DNA from: Oscillospiraceae bacterium | GTDB taxonomy: Bacteria; Bacillota; Clostridia; Oscillospirales; Acutalibacteraceae | Direction of reading: 5' to 3' | Assembly: GCA_022483045.1 (NCBI GenBank) | Contig: JAKVOA010000001.1 | Location: 1,139,750-1,203,749 of the forward strand | DNA: 64,000 nucleotides | Shown: positions 1 through 8,955 of the stretch, one piece after another | How positions within the stretch are numbered: the stretch's first letter is position 1 | Layout: each line of letters starts with the position of its first letter | The notes under the pieces: model-generated | Database searches by the model: none | What the model was told of the DNA's origin: nothing | Seen by the model: the letters and a program-made list of their open reading frames with translations, nothing else | Program-made: the position numbers and the translations under genes

Positions 1-1
1 T

Positions 2-130
2 TTTGTCATGCGCACACCTGCCGCGCCATACATGCTTGATGCATGCTTAACTTTCTCCGGAAAATGTCTAACGGTAGAAATGACCGGAACCGTCACTGAC
101 TGTGGCATACAAAAATACACGCGCATCTAA
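2..130 (+). CDS. possible C-terminal end of a gene entering from the left
   Basis: An open frame runs from the window edge to a TAA at 128-130 and ends in residues GIQKYTRI. It is followed at once by a strong terminator, as expected for the last codons of a plus-strand gene. Only about 42 codons are visible and I recognise no family. It could be chance, because the short length gives little coding signal. Confidence 0.3.
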   Translation, partial: FVMRTPAAPYMLDACLTFSGKCLTVEMTGTVTDCGIQKYTRI

Positions 131-134
131 AAGA

Positions 135-177
135 AAAGCTTTCCGCTGCGGTTAATCCTGCAGTGGAAAGCTTTTTT
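135..177. terminator. bidirectional intrinsic terminator
   Basis: Arms AAAGCTTTCC and GGAAAGCTTT enclose a partly paired GC centre. T runs follow on both strands. It can end the plus-strand frame on its left and the urt/kinase operon arriving on the minus strand. Bases 178-310 hold no gene I can support. Confidence 0.75.
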
Positions 178-310
178 ATGATTGGCTGTACCCGGATTTT
201 GGAACTGATACATCGGCTCTTCTTCCGAAAAAAAGCAGATACACGCGATGAATCATTTTTACGAATTCAATACATACAGAATGGAGAACACCGCCGGCTC
301 CTTTATCAAT

Positions 311-1384
311 TCATTTCTGTGCTTTTGCTGTCTTCTCCCCGCAAGCTGGCAGGGACAGCGAAAGCACAGCCCCACCCCGAGGCAAAGCATGCAGCTGTGC
401 AGTTCCGCCGGCCCGTACAGCAATGGTGCGTATGATAAACAATCCTGCACCGCTTCCCTCAAATTCTTTTTCTGTATGCAGGCGGCTGAAAAGTTCAAAT
501 AAATGCTGAGAGCAAGATTCATCAAAGCCTGCACCGTTATCGGCAATCTGTAACTGCAGCATGCCGCCTGAACTGCTGCAGGTAACCGCAATTTTCGGTG
601 CAGGACAGTTTCGTGTAAATTTCCAGCTGTTTGAGAGAGCCTCCCAAACAATACACACCGCCATATCCGGGTCCATCCAAACCCATGGAAGCATTTCCCG
701 GCACAGCTCTACATGCCGCTTCGGTTCCCGCTCCTGAAGCTGCTGCGCGGCACGGTCAAACAGCGGATTCAAATCCACTGCTTTAGGAACGAGGGAGCGG
801 CTGCAGACGCGCGAGACTTTCAGCAGCCTGTCAATTAACTGCTGCGCGGTTTGAGTGCACCCATAAAGCAGCTTCTTTGCCTCTTCTGTTTCCGCGGGAG
901 GAAGTTCCCCGCTGTCTATTAAACTACCCAGTTGTGCAATATTCTGCATCGGCGCTTTGAGGTCATGGGCGGCGGCATAGCAAAACTGATTGCGCTCCTG
1001 TACAGCCGCTCCTGCGGCATTCTGCGCCTGTGCATATGCAAGGTACGGCTTCACCCGCGCGGCAAAAGCTTCAGCGCCGTCTGACGGCCTGATTAGGTCA
1101 TTGGCACCCGCACAGACACATGCCGCAAACGGCAGGGTATCGGATACGACTAGGACCGGGATCTTGCACGTTTCTGTTTTGCTGCGCAGCTTTGTACAGA
1201 ATTCTGTACAGGGCACATCTGCCGCCTCAAGGACGGCCAGAGCGGGCAAATACCGGCAGGCAAGCTGAAAACCTGCGCCGCTGTCGGCGGCGATTCTGAC
1301 ATGTGCACCCGCCGCCTGCAAAATATCGGCCGCAGGGCCAATGTATGCCGCATTTTTTGCAATAATGAGCACTTCCGGTTTCAT
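311..1384 (-). CDS. histidine kinase with N-terminal pseudo-receiver domain
   Basis: This 357-residue cytoplasmic protein has no membrane segment. Residues 1-115 fold-match a receiver domain, but the usual phospho-acceptor Asp is replaced by Glu (E53 in LAVLE) and the acidic pair near the N-terminus is missing, so it is probably a pseudo-receiver. A dimerisation region with the phospho-accepting H140 (HDLKAP) follows, then an ATPase domain with an N box (EALSNSWKF), DNGAGFD and a G2-like GSGAGLFI. The start is the ATG at 1384 behind GGAGG. It lies 19 nt after urtE on the same strand, so it is probably the last gene of the urt operon. Its partner regulator is not in the window. Confidence 0.75.
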   Translation of the reverse strand: MKPEVLIIAKNAAYIGPAADILQAAGAHVRIAADSGAGFQLACRYLPALAVLEAADVPCTEFCTKLRSKTETCKIPVLVVSDTLPFAACVCAGANDLIRPSDGAEAFAARVKPYLAYAQAQNAAGAAVQERNQFCYAAAHDLKAPMQNIAQLGSLIDSGELPPAETEEAKKLLYGCTQTAQQLIDRLLKVSRVCSRSLVPKAVDLNPLFDRAAQQLQEREPKRHVELCREMLPWVWMDPDMAVCIVWEALSNSWKFTRNCPAPKIAVTCSSSGGMLQLQIADNGAGFDESCSQHLFELFSRLHTEKEFEGSGAGLFIIRTIAVRAGGTAQLHALPRGGAVLSLSLPACGEKTAKAQK

Positions 1385-1403
1385 GTACGCCTCCGATATA
1401 AAA

Positions 1404-2096
1404 TCAAATAGAAACTTTCTGCTGAATGGCTTTCATATCCGCATTTTCTGTTTCGCCCTGCATAACAATGCTGCCTTTATCCATAACATAAAAATCGTCT
1501 GCAATGCCCATGACGAACTCTACATACTGCTCTACAATGAAAATAGTGAGCCCGCCACGCTGAATCAGTTTGCGGATAACGTCGCCGATCTGCTGAATAA
1601 CTGAGGGCTGTATCCCCTCGGTCGGTTCATCGAGAATCAAAAGCTTCGGTTTTGATACCAGCGCCCGGGCAATGGCCAGCTGCTGTTGCTGCCCACCCGA
1701 AAGGTCGCCGCCTTTTCTTGCGAGGAACTCTTTCAAAATGGGAAACAGCTCAAACACAAAGGGATCAATTTCTTTTATCTGCGGGTTGGCTTCCAGCCCC
1801 AGCAGCAAATTTTCCCGCACACTGATCTGCGGAAAGATTTCGCGGCCCTGCGGCACATAGCCGATGCCTTTGCGCACCCGCACATTGGTCGGCTGCTTGG
1901 TGATATCCTCCCCAGAAAACGTAACAGAGCCGTTTGGTGTTTTCATAAGACCCATCACCGCCCGCAGGGTCGTGGTTTTTCCAACGCCATTGCGGCCAAT
2001 CAGGCAGGTGACCCGCTCCGCGCGTGCTGTCAAGTTGACACCGTGCAGCACTAGACCTTCCCCATAGGTTGCGGTTAAATCATGAAGCTCAAGCAC
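1404..2096 (-). CDS. urtE: urea-type ABC transporter ATP-binding protein UrtE
   Basis: This is the second ATPase of a branched-chain amino acid/urea-type importer, 230 residues. Visible motifs are Walker A (GRNGVGKTT), the ABC signature (LSGGQQQQLAIARAL) and Walker B (LLILDEPTEG). I chose the GTG at 2096 because AGGCGG sits 8 nt upstream and the protein then begins VLELHDL, the usual UrtE start. This overlaps the urtD stop by 8 nt. A longer frame to 2129 lacks a ribosome site. Urea as substrate is inferred from the UrtA-like binding protein. Related systems take short amides, and no urease is present here. Confidence 0.85.
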   Translation of the reverse strand: MLELHDLTATYGEGLVLHGVNLTARAERVTCLIGRNGVGKTTTLRAVMGLMKTPNGSVTFSGEDITKQPTNVRVRKGIGYVPQGREIFPQISVRENLLLGLEANPQIKEIDPFVFELFPILKEFLARKGGDLSGGQQQQLAIARALVSKPKLLILDEPTEGIQPSVIQQIGDVIRKLIQRGGLTIFIVEQYVEFVMGIADDFYVMDKGSIVMQGETENADMKAIQQKVSI

Positions 2097-2844
2097 TGCA
2101 TTCACCGCCTCTGCCAAGGTATACATCAATAACTTTGGGGTTTCTTTCCACTTCGCTGATATTCCCCTCGTCTAAAATCCGGCCCTCGTGCAGCACCGTC
2201 ACGCTGGTGGAACAGCTGCGGACAAATTCCATGTCGTGTTCCACTACAACAATTGTACTGTATTTTGCAAATTTTTGCAGCAGCTCACTGGTGCGCTCTG
2301 TCTCTGTGCGGCCCATGCCCGCTACCGGCTCATCAAGCAGCATCAGCTTTGGTTTTGCTACAAACAGCATGCCGATTTCCAGCCATTGTTTCTGCCCATG
2401 GGAAAGCCGTGTTGGATAATCAAACCGGTGCTCGTAAAGCCCGGTCATTTTCAGTGTTTCGTCCAAACGGTCCCGCTGCTCACCAGAAAGGCGCTGGAAC
2501 ATGGAGGAATACAACGAATGCCGCTGTGTGCATGCCAATTCCAGGTTTTCATACACGGTAATGCCGGGAAAAACCGACGGGGCCTGGAACTTGCGCCCAA
2601 CCCCAAGATGGGCAATTTCATAATCTTTCATTTTGGCAAGGTCGTGTGTTCCCTCAAAAATGATGTGTCCACCTGAGGGATGCGTCCTGCCGCAGGCCAT
2701 ATCCAGCAGGGTCGTTTTGCCCGCGCCGTTTGGCCCGATGAAAAAGTGAATCTCATTTTCCATCACCTGCGTACTCACATTTTTAATTGCCTGAAAGCCA
2801 TTGAAAGAAACACTTACGTTTTGAAAATCTAAAATTGGCAGCAT
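2089..2844 (-). CDS. urtD: urea-type ABC transporter ATP-binding protein UrtD
   Basis: First ATPase of the importer, 251 residues, LivG-like. It has Walker A (GPNGAGKTT), a signature region LSHGQKQWLEIGM and Walker B (LMLLDEPVAGM). The LSHGQKQWLEIG variant is what I expect for UrtD rather than LivG. The start is the ATG at 2844 with GGAGGTG 7 nt upstream, giving MLPILDFQN. The longer frame to 2862 begins at a TTG inside this ribosome site. The gene lies between urtC and urtE with no room for a separate promoter. Confidence 0.87.
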   Translation of the reverse strand: MLPILDFQNVSVSFNGFQAIKNVSTQVMENEIHFFIGPNGAGKTTLLDMACGRTHPSGGHIIFEGTHDLAKMKDYEIAHLGVGRKFQAPSVFPGITVYENLELACTQRHSLYSSMFQRLSGEQRDRLDETLKMTGLYEHRFDYPTRLSHGQKQWLEIGMLFVAKPKLMLLDEPVAGMGRTETERTSELLQKFAKYSTIVVVEHDMEFVRSCSTSVTVLHEGRILDEGNISEVERNPKVIDVYLGRGGECSA

Positions 2845-2874
2845 GAAAAAGCACCTCCGCAAATGAATAATAGT

Positions 2875-3945
2875 TTACTTGGAAACCACCGAAGCCGGTG
2901 AACCTTTTCGTCTGGCAAAACAGGATTTGAGTTTTTCCGGAATACCCATCAGGCCCTTTGGCAGGAAAAGAATCACCAGCACAAACACTGCACCAATAAT
3001 ATAAGACCACGCGTCTGGCACATTGGAGCTGACAACGAATTTAAAGACACTCACCAGCACCGCACCAAGTACCGCACCAAACAGCGTGACCTTACCGCCG
3101 ACTGCGACCCAGATAACCATTTCCACAGAAGGCGTAATGCCCATTTCCGTTGGCGAAATAATGCCGGACTGCGGAACATACAGTGCACCGGCTAAGCCGG
3201 CAAGCCCAGCCGACAGGCAGTAGACAAACAGCTTATAAGTAGTTGGATTGTAGCCCGTAAAACGCATACGGTTTTCGCCATCGCGGATGGCCACCAGAAT
3301 GCTGCCGGTACGGCGCCTAACTAAAAACGTACAGAACAAGAAAGAAAGAGCCAGCACAGCAAACGTCACATAATAGAGCGTCAGGCGGCCCGCATGGCTG
3401 TAAAGATTCAGTCCAAAGAGTGTGCGGAAATTCGTAAGGCCATTTGTGCCGCCCGTATATGCCTGCTGGCTTTCAATCAAGAGCGGAATAATCACCGCGA
3501 GAGCCTGCGAAATAATGGAGAAGAACACTCCTTTAATTCTATTGCGAAAAGTCAGAAAACCAATCAAAAGGGCCAGCAGCATGGGAATCAAAACCGCCAT
3601 GACAATGGCAAACACCGGGTTGGCAAACGGCCGCCATACCGCCGGCAGCGTGCTCAGACCGCTCCACTTCATAAAAGAAGGCATTGCGCCACCTGTAGAG
3701 GAAAGCGTCATATAAATAGCCATGCTGTAAGCGCCAAGCCCAAAAAACACACCGTGCCCCAGGCTGAGAATGCCGGTATAACCCCAGATTAGGTCAAGCC
3801 CTACAGCAATAATTGCGTAACACAGGAATTTTCCCAAAAGATTTGTTTGAAAGTCGGAAGTAAAACCCGGCAGCACCGCCAAAATCAGGAACAGAATCAT
3901 AGGTGCCAGGCGTTTTCCCGCTGGCTGTCTTTTTGTTTTCAGCAT
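2875..3945 (-). CDS. urtC: urea-type ABC transporter permease UrtC
   Basis: 356-residue membrane protein of the LivM/UrtC permease family with roughly nine to ten hydrophobic segments. It carries family motifs such as GLDLIWGYTGILSLGHGVFFGLGAY near the N-terminus and LPKGLMG near the C-terminus. It would form the translocation pore with UrtB. The start is the ATG at 3945 preceded by GAGGGAAC. It lies 12 nt after urtB, in the usual urtABCDE order. Confidence 0.87.
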   Translation of the reverse strand: MLKTKRQPAGKRLAPMILFLILAVLPGFTSDFQTNLLGKFLCYAIIAVGLDLIWGYTGILSLGHGVFFGLGAYSMAIYMTLSSTGGAMPSFMKWSGLSTLPAVWRPFANPVFAIVMAVLIPMLLALLIGFLTFRNRIKGVFFSIISQALAVIIPLLIESQQAYTGGTNGLTNFRTLFGLNLYSHAGRLTLYYVTFAVLALSFLFCTFLVRRRTGSILVAIRDGENRMRFTGYNPTTYKLFVYCLSAGLAGLAGALYVPQSGIISPTEMGITPSVEMVIWVAVGGKVTLFGAVLGAVLVSVFKFVVSSNVPDAWSYIIGAVFVLVILFLPKGLMGIPEKLKSCFARRKGSPASVVSK

Positions 3946-3957
3946 ATTGTTCCCTCC

Positions 3958-4872
3958 TCAATCGTCTTCCAGGCTGCGGCTGTCGGTAGAGAACATACCG
4001 CGCGGCTTAAACTGCAGGAATGCGATAACCGCTGCCAGGATCAGCACCTTGCCGAGCGAAGCATTTGTCAAGAACTCGCACACAGTGTCACCGACACCCA
4101 TAAACGCCGCACCAAAGACAGTGCCGAAAATGCTGCCGACGCCGCCGACAACTACAGTCATAAAGCTGTCTACAATGTAGTTGGTACCGAGCGTGGGTCC
4201 AATGGAGCCGAGCAGGGTCAGTGCACAGCCCGCAATGCCAGCAATTCCCGAGCCAACCGCAAAAGTCCATGTATCTACTTTTTTTGCAGGAACGCCGAGG
4301 CAGGCCGCCATTTCGCGGTTTTGCATCACCGCACGAACACTGCGCCCAACGCGCGTGCGATGCAGCAGCACGTACATTGCCGCACAGATGCAAACCGCAA
4401 GCAGCATAATGAAGATGCGCTTGACCGGCAGATGTAGCGTAGACGTGACATTGAGCGTACCGCTAAGCCATGCAGGCGAAGTCACATTGACATTCGCTGT
4501 ACCAAAAATATTTCGCGCAAGCTGCTGTAGAATCAGACTGACGCCCCACGTAACCAGCAGGCTGTCCATTGGCCGGCCGTACAGGCGGCTGATAATCAGC
4601 TTTTCCAAAACAAGCCCTACCAGCCCAGACACGATAAATGACGCCGGCAGTGCAATAATATAATAGAAATCAAAAGCGCCGGCGGGCAGCGCACTGAGGA
4701 AAAGATTCTGTATACAGTAGGTCGTGTAGGCCCCTATCATCAGAAACTCGCCGTGTGCCATGTTGATAATCTTCATCAGGCCAAAAGTGATCATCAGGCC
4801 CAGGGCGGCAAGCAGCAAAATGGAGCTTAAGCTGATGCCGTTAAAAATCTGCAGAAAAACTGTTTCTCCCAT
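3958..4872 (-). CDS. urtB: urea-type ABC transporter permease UrtB
   Basis: 304-residue LivH/UrtB-type permease. The frame has MINMAHGEFLMIGAY-like and VVVGGVGSIFGTVFGA-like family signatures and about eight hydrophobic segments. I place the start at the ATG at 4872 (MGETVFLQIFNG), behind GAGGGGGAAG, 15 nt after the urtA stop. The longer frame to 4962 would run back into urtA and is not needed. It pairs with UrtC in the membrane. Confidence 0.87.
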   Translation of the reverse strand: MGETVFLQIFNGISLSSILLLAALGLMITFGLMKIINMAHGEFLMIGAYTTYCIQNLFLSALPAGAFDFYYIIALPASFIVSGLVGLVLEKLIISRLYGRPMDSLLVTWGVSLILQQLARNIFGTANVNVTSPAWLSGTLNVTSTLHLPVKRIFIMLLAVCICAAMYVLLHRTRVGRSVRAVMQNREMAACLGVPAKKVDTWTFAVGSGIAGIAGCALTLLGSIGPTLGTNYIVDSFMTVVVGGVGSIFGTVFGAAFMGVGDTVCEFLTNASLGKVLILAAVIAFLQFKPRGMFSTDSRSLEDD

Positions 4873-4886
4873 CTGTCTTCCCCCTC

Positions 4887-6104
4887 TCAGCCCGCAAGTC
4901 CCGCGGCCCATGTGTAGTTTTTCAGGTACGGGTCCGGTTTCAGTGGGCCGTCCGACTTCCACACCTCGTCGATTAATCCGGCGGAATTGACCTGACCGAT
5001 ACGCACGGTCTTGTAAACGTGATGATTTTCGCCGTCAATCGTAATTTTTCCCTCTGGAGAATCAATTGAAATGCCGCCTGCCGCTTTGCGCACTTGGTCG
5101 ACATCGGTCGTGCCGGCCTTTGTGACCGCCGACGCCCATAGATAAACGGCATTGTACGCCGCCTCAATCGGGTCATCGGTCACGCGGCTCTGGCCATAGC
5201 GCTTTTTATAGTTGGCAACAAAGGTTTGATTCACACTGTTTTTAGTCGTCTCATAATAGTTCCACGAAACATACTGCCCTGCCATATTAGCGGCACCGAT
5301 TCCCTTGATTTCTTCTTCAGCCACGCTAACAGAACAAGTAGGCAGTGTTTTCGCGGTAAAGCCGGCATCTTTCATCTGCTTAAAGAAAGCCACGTTGCTG
5401 TCACCATTGAGTGTATTAAATACAAAATCAGGATCTGCCGACTTGATTTTGCTGAGCACGGTACTGTATTCCGTATGCCCCATCGGTGTGTATTCCTCAC
5501 CGACAACAGTTCCGCCTGCGGCCGCGACCTGCTTTTTAATAACCGCATTTGCAATGCGCGGGAACATGTAGTCAGAACCAACTAAAAAGACTTTCTTACC
5601 AAATTTTTTCATCAACCACTGTACCGCCGGCACAATCTGCTGGTTTGGTGCTGCCCCCGTATAAATGATGTTGGGTGACGACTCCATTCCTTCGTACTGC
5701 ACCGGATACCACAGCAGGCCATTATACTGCTCAAAGACCGGCAGCACTGCTTTTCTACTGGCCGAGGTCCAGCAGCCAAAGACGGTCACAACTTTGTCCT
5801 GCTGCAAAAGCCGCTGTGCCTGGTCTTTAAAAGTAGGCCAGTCAGAGGCACCATCAGCTACCACTGGCTCAATTTTTTTGCCCAGCACACCGCCTTTGGC
5901 GTTGATTTCATCAATCGCCATCATCTCAGCATCTTTTAGTGAAGGTTCACTGATAGACATGGTACCTGTCAAAGAATGCAGAATACCAACTTTGATAACA
6001 GACGCAGAAGAAGCGCCGGAATTGCCGCACCCCGAAAGCGGGACCACCGCAAGACTAGCCGCAAGGAGCAGGGCCGCCGCTTTCACCGCAAAGTGTTTTT
6101 TCAT
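4887..6104 (-). CDS. urtA: urea-type ABC transporter substrate-binding lipoprotein UrtA
   Basis: 405-residue exported binding protein with a lipoprotein signal ([15 protein letters not shown], then lipobox LSGC). The mature part has the UrtA/FmdD hallmarks: [30 protein letters not shown] and [23 protein letters not shown]. The start is the ATG at 6104 with AGGAGG upstream. The longer frame to 6173 reads through the leader hairpin and is rejected. It is the first gene of urtABCDE and would be anchored outside the membrane, delivering urea or a short amide to UrtBC. Confidence 0.9.
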   Translation of the reverse strand: MKKHFAVKAAALLLAASLAVVPLSGCGNSGASSASVIKVGILHSLTGTMSISEPSLKDAEMMAIDEINAKGGVLGKKIEPVVADGASDWPTFKDQAQRLLQQDKVVTVFGCWTSASRKAVLPVFEQYNGLLWYPVQYEGMESSPNIIYTGAAPNQQIVPAVQWLMKKFGKKVFLVGSDYMFPRIANAVIKKQVAAAGGTVVGEEYTPMGHTEYSTVLSKIKSADPDFVFNTLNGDSNVAFFKQMKDAGFTAKTLPTCSVSVAEEEIKGIGAANMAGQYVSWNYYETTKNSVNQTFVANYKKRYGQSRVTDDPIEAAYNAVYLWASAVTKAGTTDVDQVRKAAGGISIDSPEGKITIDGENHHVYKTVRIGQVNSAGLIDEVWKSDGPLKPDPYLKNYTWAAGLAG

Positions 6105-6131
6105 AAGTTCTCCCTCCTGTCTCGATAAGAA

Positions 6132-6167
6132 AAGGCGCCGCGGGTGAAAACTCACCTGCGGCGCCTT
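6132..6167 (-). terminator. terminator-like hairpin in the urtA leader
   Basis: On the minus strand a 10-bp GC-rich arm (AAGGCGCCGC) pairs with GCGGCGCCTT. An inner 5-bp stem follows, and then TTTTCTT. It sits between the putative urtA promoter and the urtA ribosome site, so it can act as an attenuator as well as stopping read-through from the upstream kinase gene. Confidence 0.65.
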
Positions 6168-6196
6168 TGCCAATCTTCTGCTTAATAACTGGCTCC

Positions 6197-6225
6197 ATTA
6201 TACTCGATGAAAAAGGAATTGAAAA
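6197..6225 (-). promoter_or_regulatory. putative urtA promoter
   Basis: On the minus strand TTTTCA (6220-6225) and TATAAT (6197-6202) are separated by 17 nt. The predicted transcript starts about 20 nt before the leader hairpin and about 85 nt before the urtA ATG. Confidence 0.55.
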
Positions 6226-6337
6226 CCTAACAAATCCTGATTTTTACCCTATTTTTATGGTTTCAGGCATAAACTTGCCTTTCCAGATAAGCTTTCTCTA
6301 CAAAGATTTTGCATTTTGTCATACAGCTTGCAGTATC

Positions 6338-8644
6338 TCACTTACAAAAGTGCTGTACTGTTTTTTTGCATACAGGCCTCTGCACCCGGCACATTTTTCT
6401 CTTTGCCAAAACAGAACGCAGCAGGCTGGCACAGGCGGCCATGTCAAAGCTTTCGGCAGCCTCTTGCAGCCGGGCATAAGCAGGCGGCGGCAAAAGGCGC
6501 TGCAGCTCAAGTGCATTGCTTTTTACACACTGCACCGCATGAAAATCCCCATTTTCAAATTCTGCAGAGAGGGCTTCCAGTATTCCCTCCGGCTGTGCCT
6601 GCAGGGGCTTCTTTATGTTTTTTGGACAGTGCCGCGTTTGGCAGAGCTGCTCAAGATTTTGAAAAAGCCTGCCGCGGTCAATCGGCTTTAAAAGATAGGC
6701 GTCCATTCCCGCTTGTTGAGCTGCGCGAACAGAGGTGTCGACAGCATCTGCCGAAAGTGCAGCAATCGGCGTAAAGCGGTTGACACCGCTTCTGCGGATT
6801 TCACGGGCAGTGTCACAGCCATCCATACCCGACATGCGCACATCCAGCAGAATGACGTCATAACGATTTGTTTGGCAGAGCGCAATCGCTTTTTTTCCCC
6901 CGTCTGCCGTGGAAACTGACAATCTGCCCTTTTGCAGCATTTCTTTTTCCATCAGCAGGTTTACCTGGTCATTATCGACGACCAGTACTTTTTTGCCGAA
7001 AAGAAGCGAAGCATCGGAAAGCACAGGTAAATCGCGCTGCTTTCCCGGATGCAGCGGCAGAGAAACTGTAAAGACAGAGCCACTCCCTTTGCGGCTGGTA
7101 AGCGCTATCCTGCCGCCCATCAGCTTCAAAAAGCCGCTGGAAATACTGAGGCCCAGTCCGGTGCCGCCGGCTTTTTGGGACGCCGAGGCATCGGCCTGCT
7201 CAAACGACTCAAAAATGCGCTTTTGGTCCTTCTGCTTAATACCGGGGCCGGTATCTGCCACAGAAAGCTGCAGCACTGCAGGAGAAGGAACCCATACGCG
7301 CAGGGAAACACTTCCGTGTGATGTGAATTTAACCGCATTCCCCACTAAATTGATACAAATCTGACGCAGCTTTTTTTCGTCTCCGTAAATCCATCTGTAC
7401 ACAGGGGCCACTTCGTCCTGCAAAGACAGCTGTATTCCTTTTTGCTCTGCCTGTACACGAAACATGCCGTAAACGCTGCTGAGCATTTCGTGCAAGTCAA
7501 AGTCCGCTTCTATAAGCGTCTCTTGTCCCGCTTCCAGTTTAGAAAAATCCAGTACATTATTTAAAATGCCCAGTAAATTATGGGAAGCCTCACTTACGCA
7601 CGCAAAACACCTGCGCTGGTGTACATTGAGCGGTGTGTCCTCGAGCAGCTGCAAATACCCCGTAATGGTGTTGAGCGGTGTGCGGATTTCGTGACTCATC
7701 TGCGCAAGGAAGAGGCTTTTTGCCTTGCTGCCGGCCTCTGCTTTCTCCTTTGCCTGCACCAGATCTTTTTCCAGTTCCTTTCGGCGGGTAATCTCCCCCT
7801 GCAAATTCTGTGACAAATGGTTCCAGCCGCCGGTCAGCTCCTGCAGCTCCCACGCACCACCTTCTTTCAGCTGATTTTCGCCGTTTTGCAGGTACTGAAT
7901 GTTCTCTTTAATCGGTGCAAGATAGAAATGATGAAACAGCGCCGCCAGTGCGCTGACGAAAAACAGCGCTACAATATCCAGCCCTGCAACAAACCCAACC
8001 GACCGCGCAGTGCGTTCTTTTGCGGTTTTCAGCTGCAGTGCCAGGCGTGTGCTCATCATGGATTGAAACTGTGCTATAGGGTTTAAAATTCCATTTTTAC
8101 TGTTTTTATAAAAATCGTCGAACATGAATTTCCTGGCCAGTTGACTCTTTGCATCTTTTGTAAGGCTGCTTTCGTCTGCCGGAAGCCGGTAAGCCGCCAC
8201 CTCTTTGGACATCTGCGAAAGCGGCAGGCCGTCGCTTTCGGCAATCAGCCGCATGGAGTGTGTTTCTACTTTCATCAGCCGGTCCGAGTTTGCCTTTGCA
8301 CTTTTTAAGGCGGCCAATTCCTTTGCCGGCAGATATGCGCCGGTCAGCTGCTGCACAGCTTTATCCCTGCGGCGGGAAACATCGGCTTCATACCAGTAAT
8401 TCTGCATAGCCGCGCGGCTGTGTGTAACCACATAAGTACGTGCCTGGTCGGTGAGGTAGTCGGAACCGTCTTTGAGCTGCTGGCCAAGCTGCTGAAAAGA
8501 AGCCCGGTTTGTTTCCGCCTCATTCTGCGCCTGAATGGACTGGCACAGATCAGTAGCGCTGTCGAGCAGCACAAGCGCAATCAGTGTAATGATGGCGCCT
8601 GTCATACACAGAATGGTGCTTTGACGAATGCGTGCCTTTTTCAC
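6338..8644 (-). CDS. membrane hybrid sensor histidine kinase
   Basis: 768-residue protein. There is a membrane segment near residues 10-30 and an extracytoplasmic sensor region of about 180 residues that I do not recognise. A second membrane segment spans about 215-240. A dimerisation domain with H318 (QMSHEIRTPLN) follows, then an ATPase domain (NLVGNAVKF, DTGPGI, GGTGLGLS) and a receiver domain with D601 (LLDVRMSGMDG) and K653. A degenerate phosphotransfer-like tail ends the protein. I chose the GTG at 8644 behind GGGGAGG. The longer frame to 9010 crosses the leader hairpin and promoter. It is transcribed toward urtA and is divergent from a YesN-like regulator, so its target could be either neighbour. 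Confidence 0.82.
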   Translation of the reverse strand: MKKARIRQSTILCMTGAIITLIALVLLDSATDLCQSIQAQNEAETNRASFQQLGQQLKDGSDYLTDQARTYVVTHSRAAMQNYWYEADVSRRRDKAVQQLTGAYLPAKELAALKSAKANSDRLMKVETHSMRLIAESDGLPLSQMSKEVAAYRLPADESSLTKDAKSQLARKFMFDDFYKNSKNGILNPIAQFQSMMSTRLALQLKTAKERTARSVGFVAGLDIVALFFVSALAALFHHFYLAPIKENIQYLQNGENQLKEGGAWELQELTGGWNHLSQNLQGEITRRKELEKDLVQAKEKAEAGSKAKSLFLAQMSHEIRTPLNTITGYLQLLEDTPLNVHQRRCFACVSEASHNLLGILNNVLDFSKLEAGQETLIEADFDLHEMLSSVYGMFRVQAEQKGIQLSLQDEVAPVYRWIYGDEKKLRQICINLVGNAVKFTSHGSVSLRVWVPSPAVLQLSVADTGPGIKQKDQKRIFESFEQADASASQKAGGTGLGLSISSGFLKLMGGRIALTSRKGSGSVFTVSLPLHPGKQRDLPVLSDASLLFGKKVLVVDNDQVNLLMEKEMLQKGRLSVSTADGGKKAIALCQTNRYDVILLDVRMSGMDGCDTAREIRRSGVNRFTPIAALSADAVDTSVRAAQQAGMDAYLLKPIDRGRLFQNLEQLCQTRHCPKNIKKPLQAQPEGILEALSAEFENGDFHAVQCVKSNALELQRLLPPPAYARLQEAAESFDMAACASLLRSVLAKRKMCRVQRPVCKKTVQHFCK

Positions 8645-8691
8645 TGCCGGCCTCCCCTTCCTTGTCTGTACTTTGCTCCATAACAAGACAA

Positions 8692-8731
8692 AATGCCATT
8701 GGAAAAGCTTCGCTGCTCTTCCAATGGCATT
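8692..8731 (-). terminator. terminator-like hairpin in the hybrid kinase leader
   Basis: The arms AATGCCATTGGA and TCCAATGGCATT form a near-perfect stem, followed on the minus strand by TTTTGTCTTGTT. It lies between the kinase promoter (8748-8776) and its start at 8644. It can only act on the kinase transcript, so it is a candidate attenuator. Confidence 0.6.
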
Positions 8732-8747
8732 ACGGTTCTGTTTTATT

Positions 8748-8776
8748 ATTCTAAATTCTAAATACCAAATTGTCAA
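8748..8776 (-). promoter_or_regulatory. promoter of the hybrid kinase gene
   Basis: The minus strand carries a consensus TTGACA (8771-8776), 17 nt, then TAGAAT (8748-8753). The divergent regulator promoter lies about 85 bp away, so the two could share regulation. Confidence 0.7.
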
Positions 8777-8860
8777 GTTTTTTGTACAAGAATAGGTCTT
8801 TTTAGATGGAGCTGCAGGGGCTTCTGCACGCTTCTTTACAGGCAAAATGGCAGATTGTGC

Positions 8861-8889
8861 TTGACTCGCGCTGCGGCTGCCGCTATGCT
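8861..8889 (+). promoter_or_regulatory. promoter of the YesN-like regulator gene
   Basis: TTGACT (8861-8866), a 17-nt spacer, then TATGCT (8884-8889). The start codon is at 8956, behind GAGGGATGAG. Confidence 0.6.
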
Positions 8890-8955
8890 GATAAAAGGAA
8901 AAGAATTTTCGTGCCACTCTGCAAAATTTAAAGCAGCCCTGAGAGGGATGAGAAA

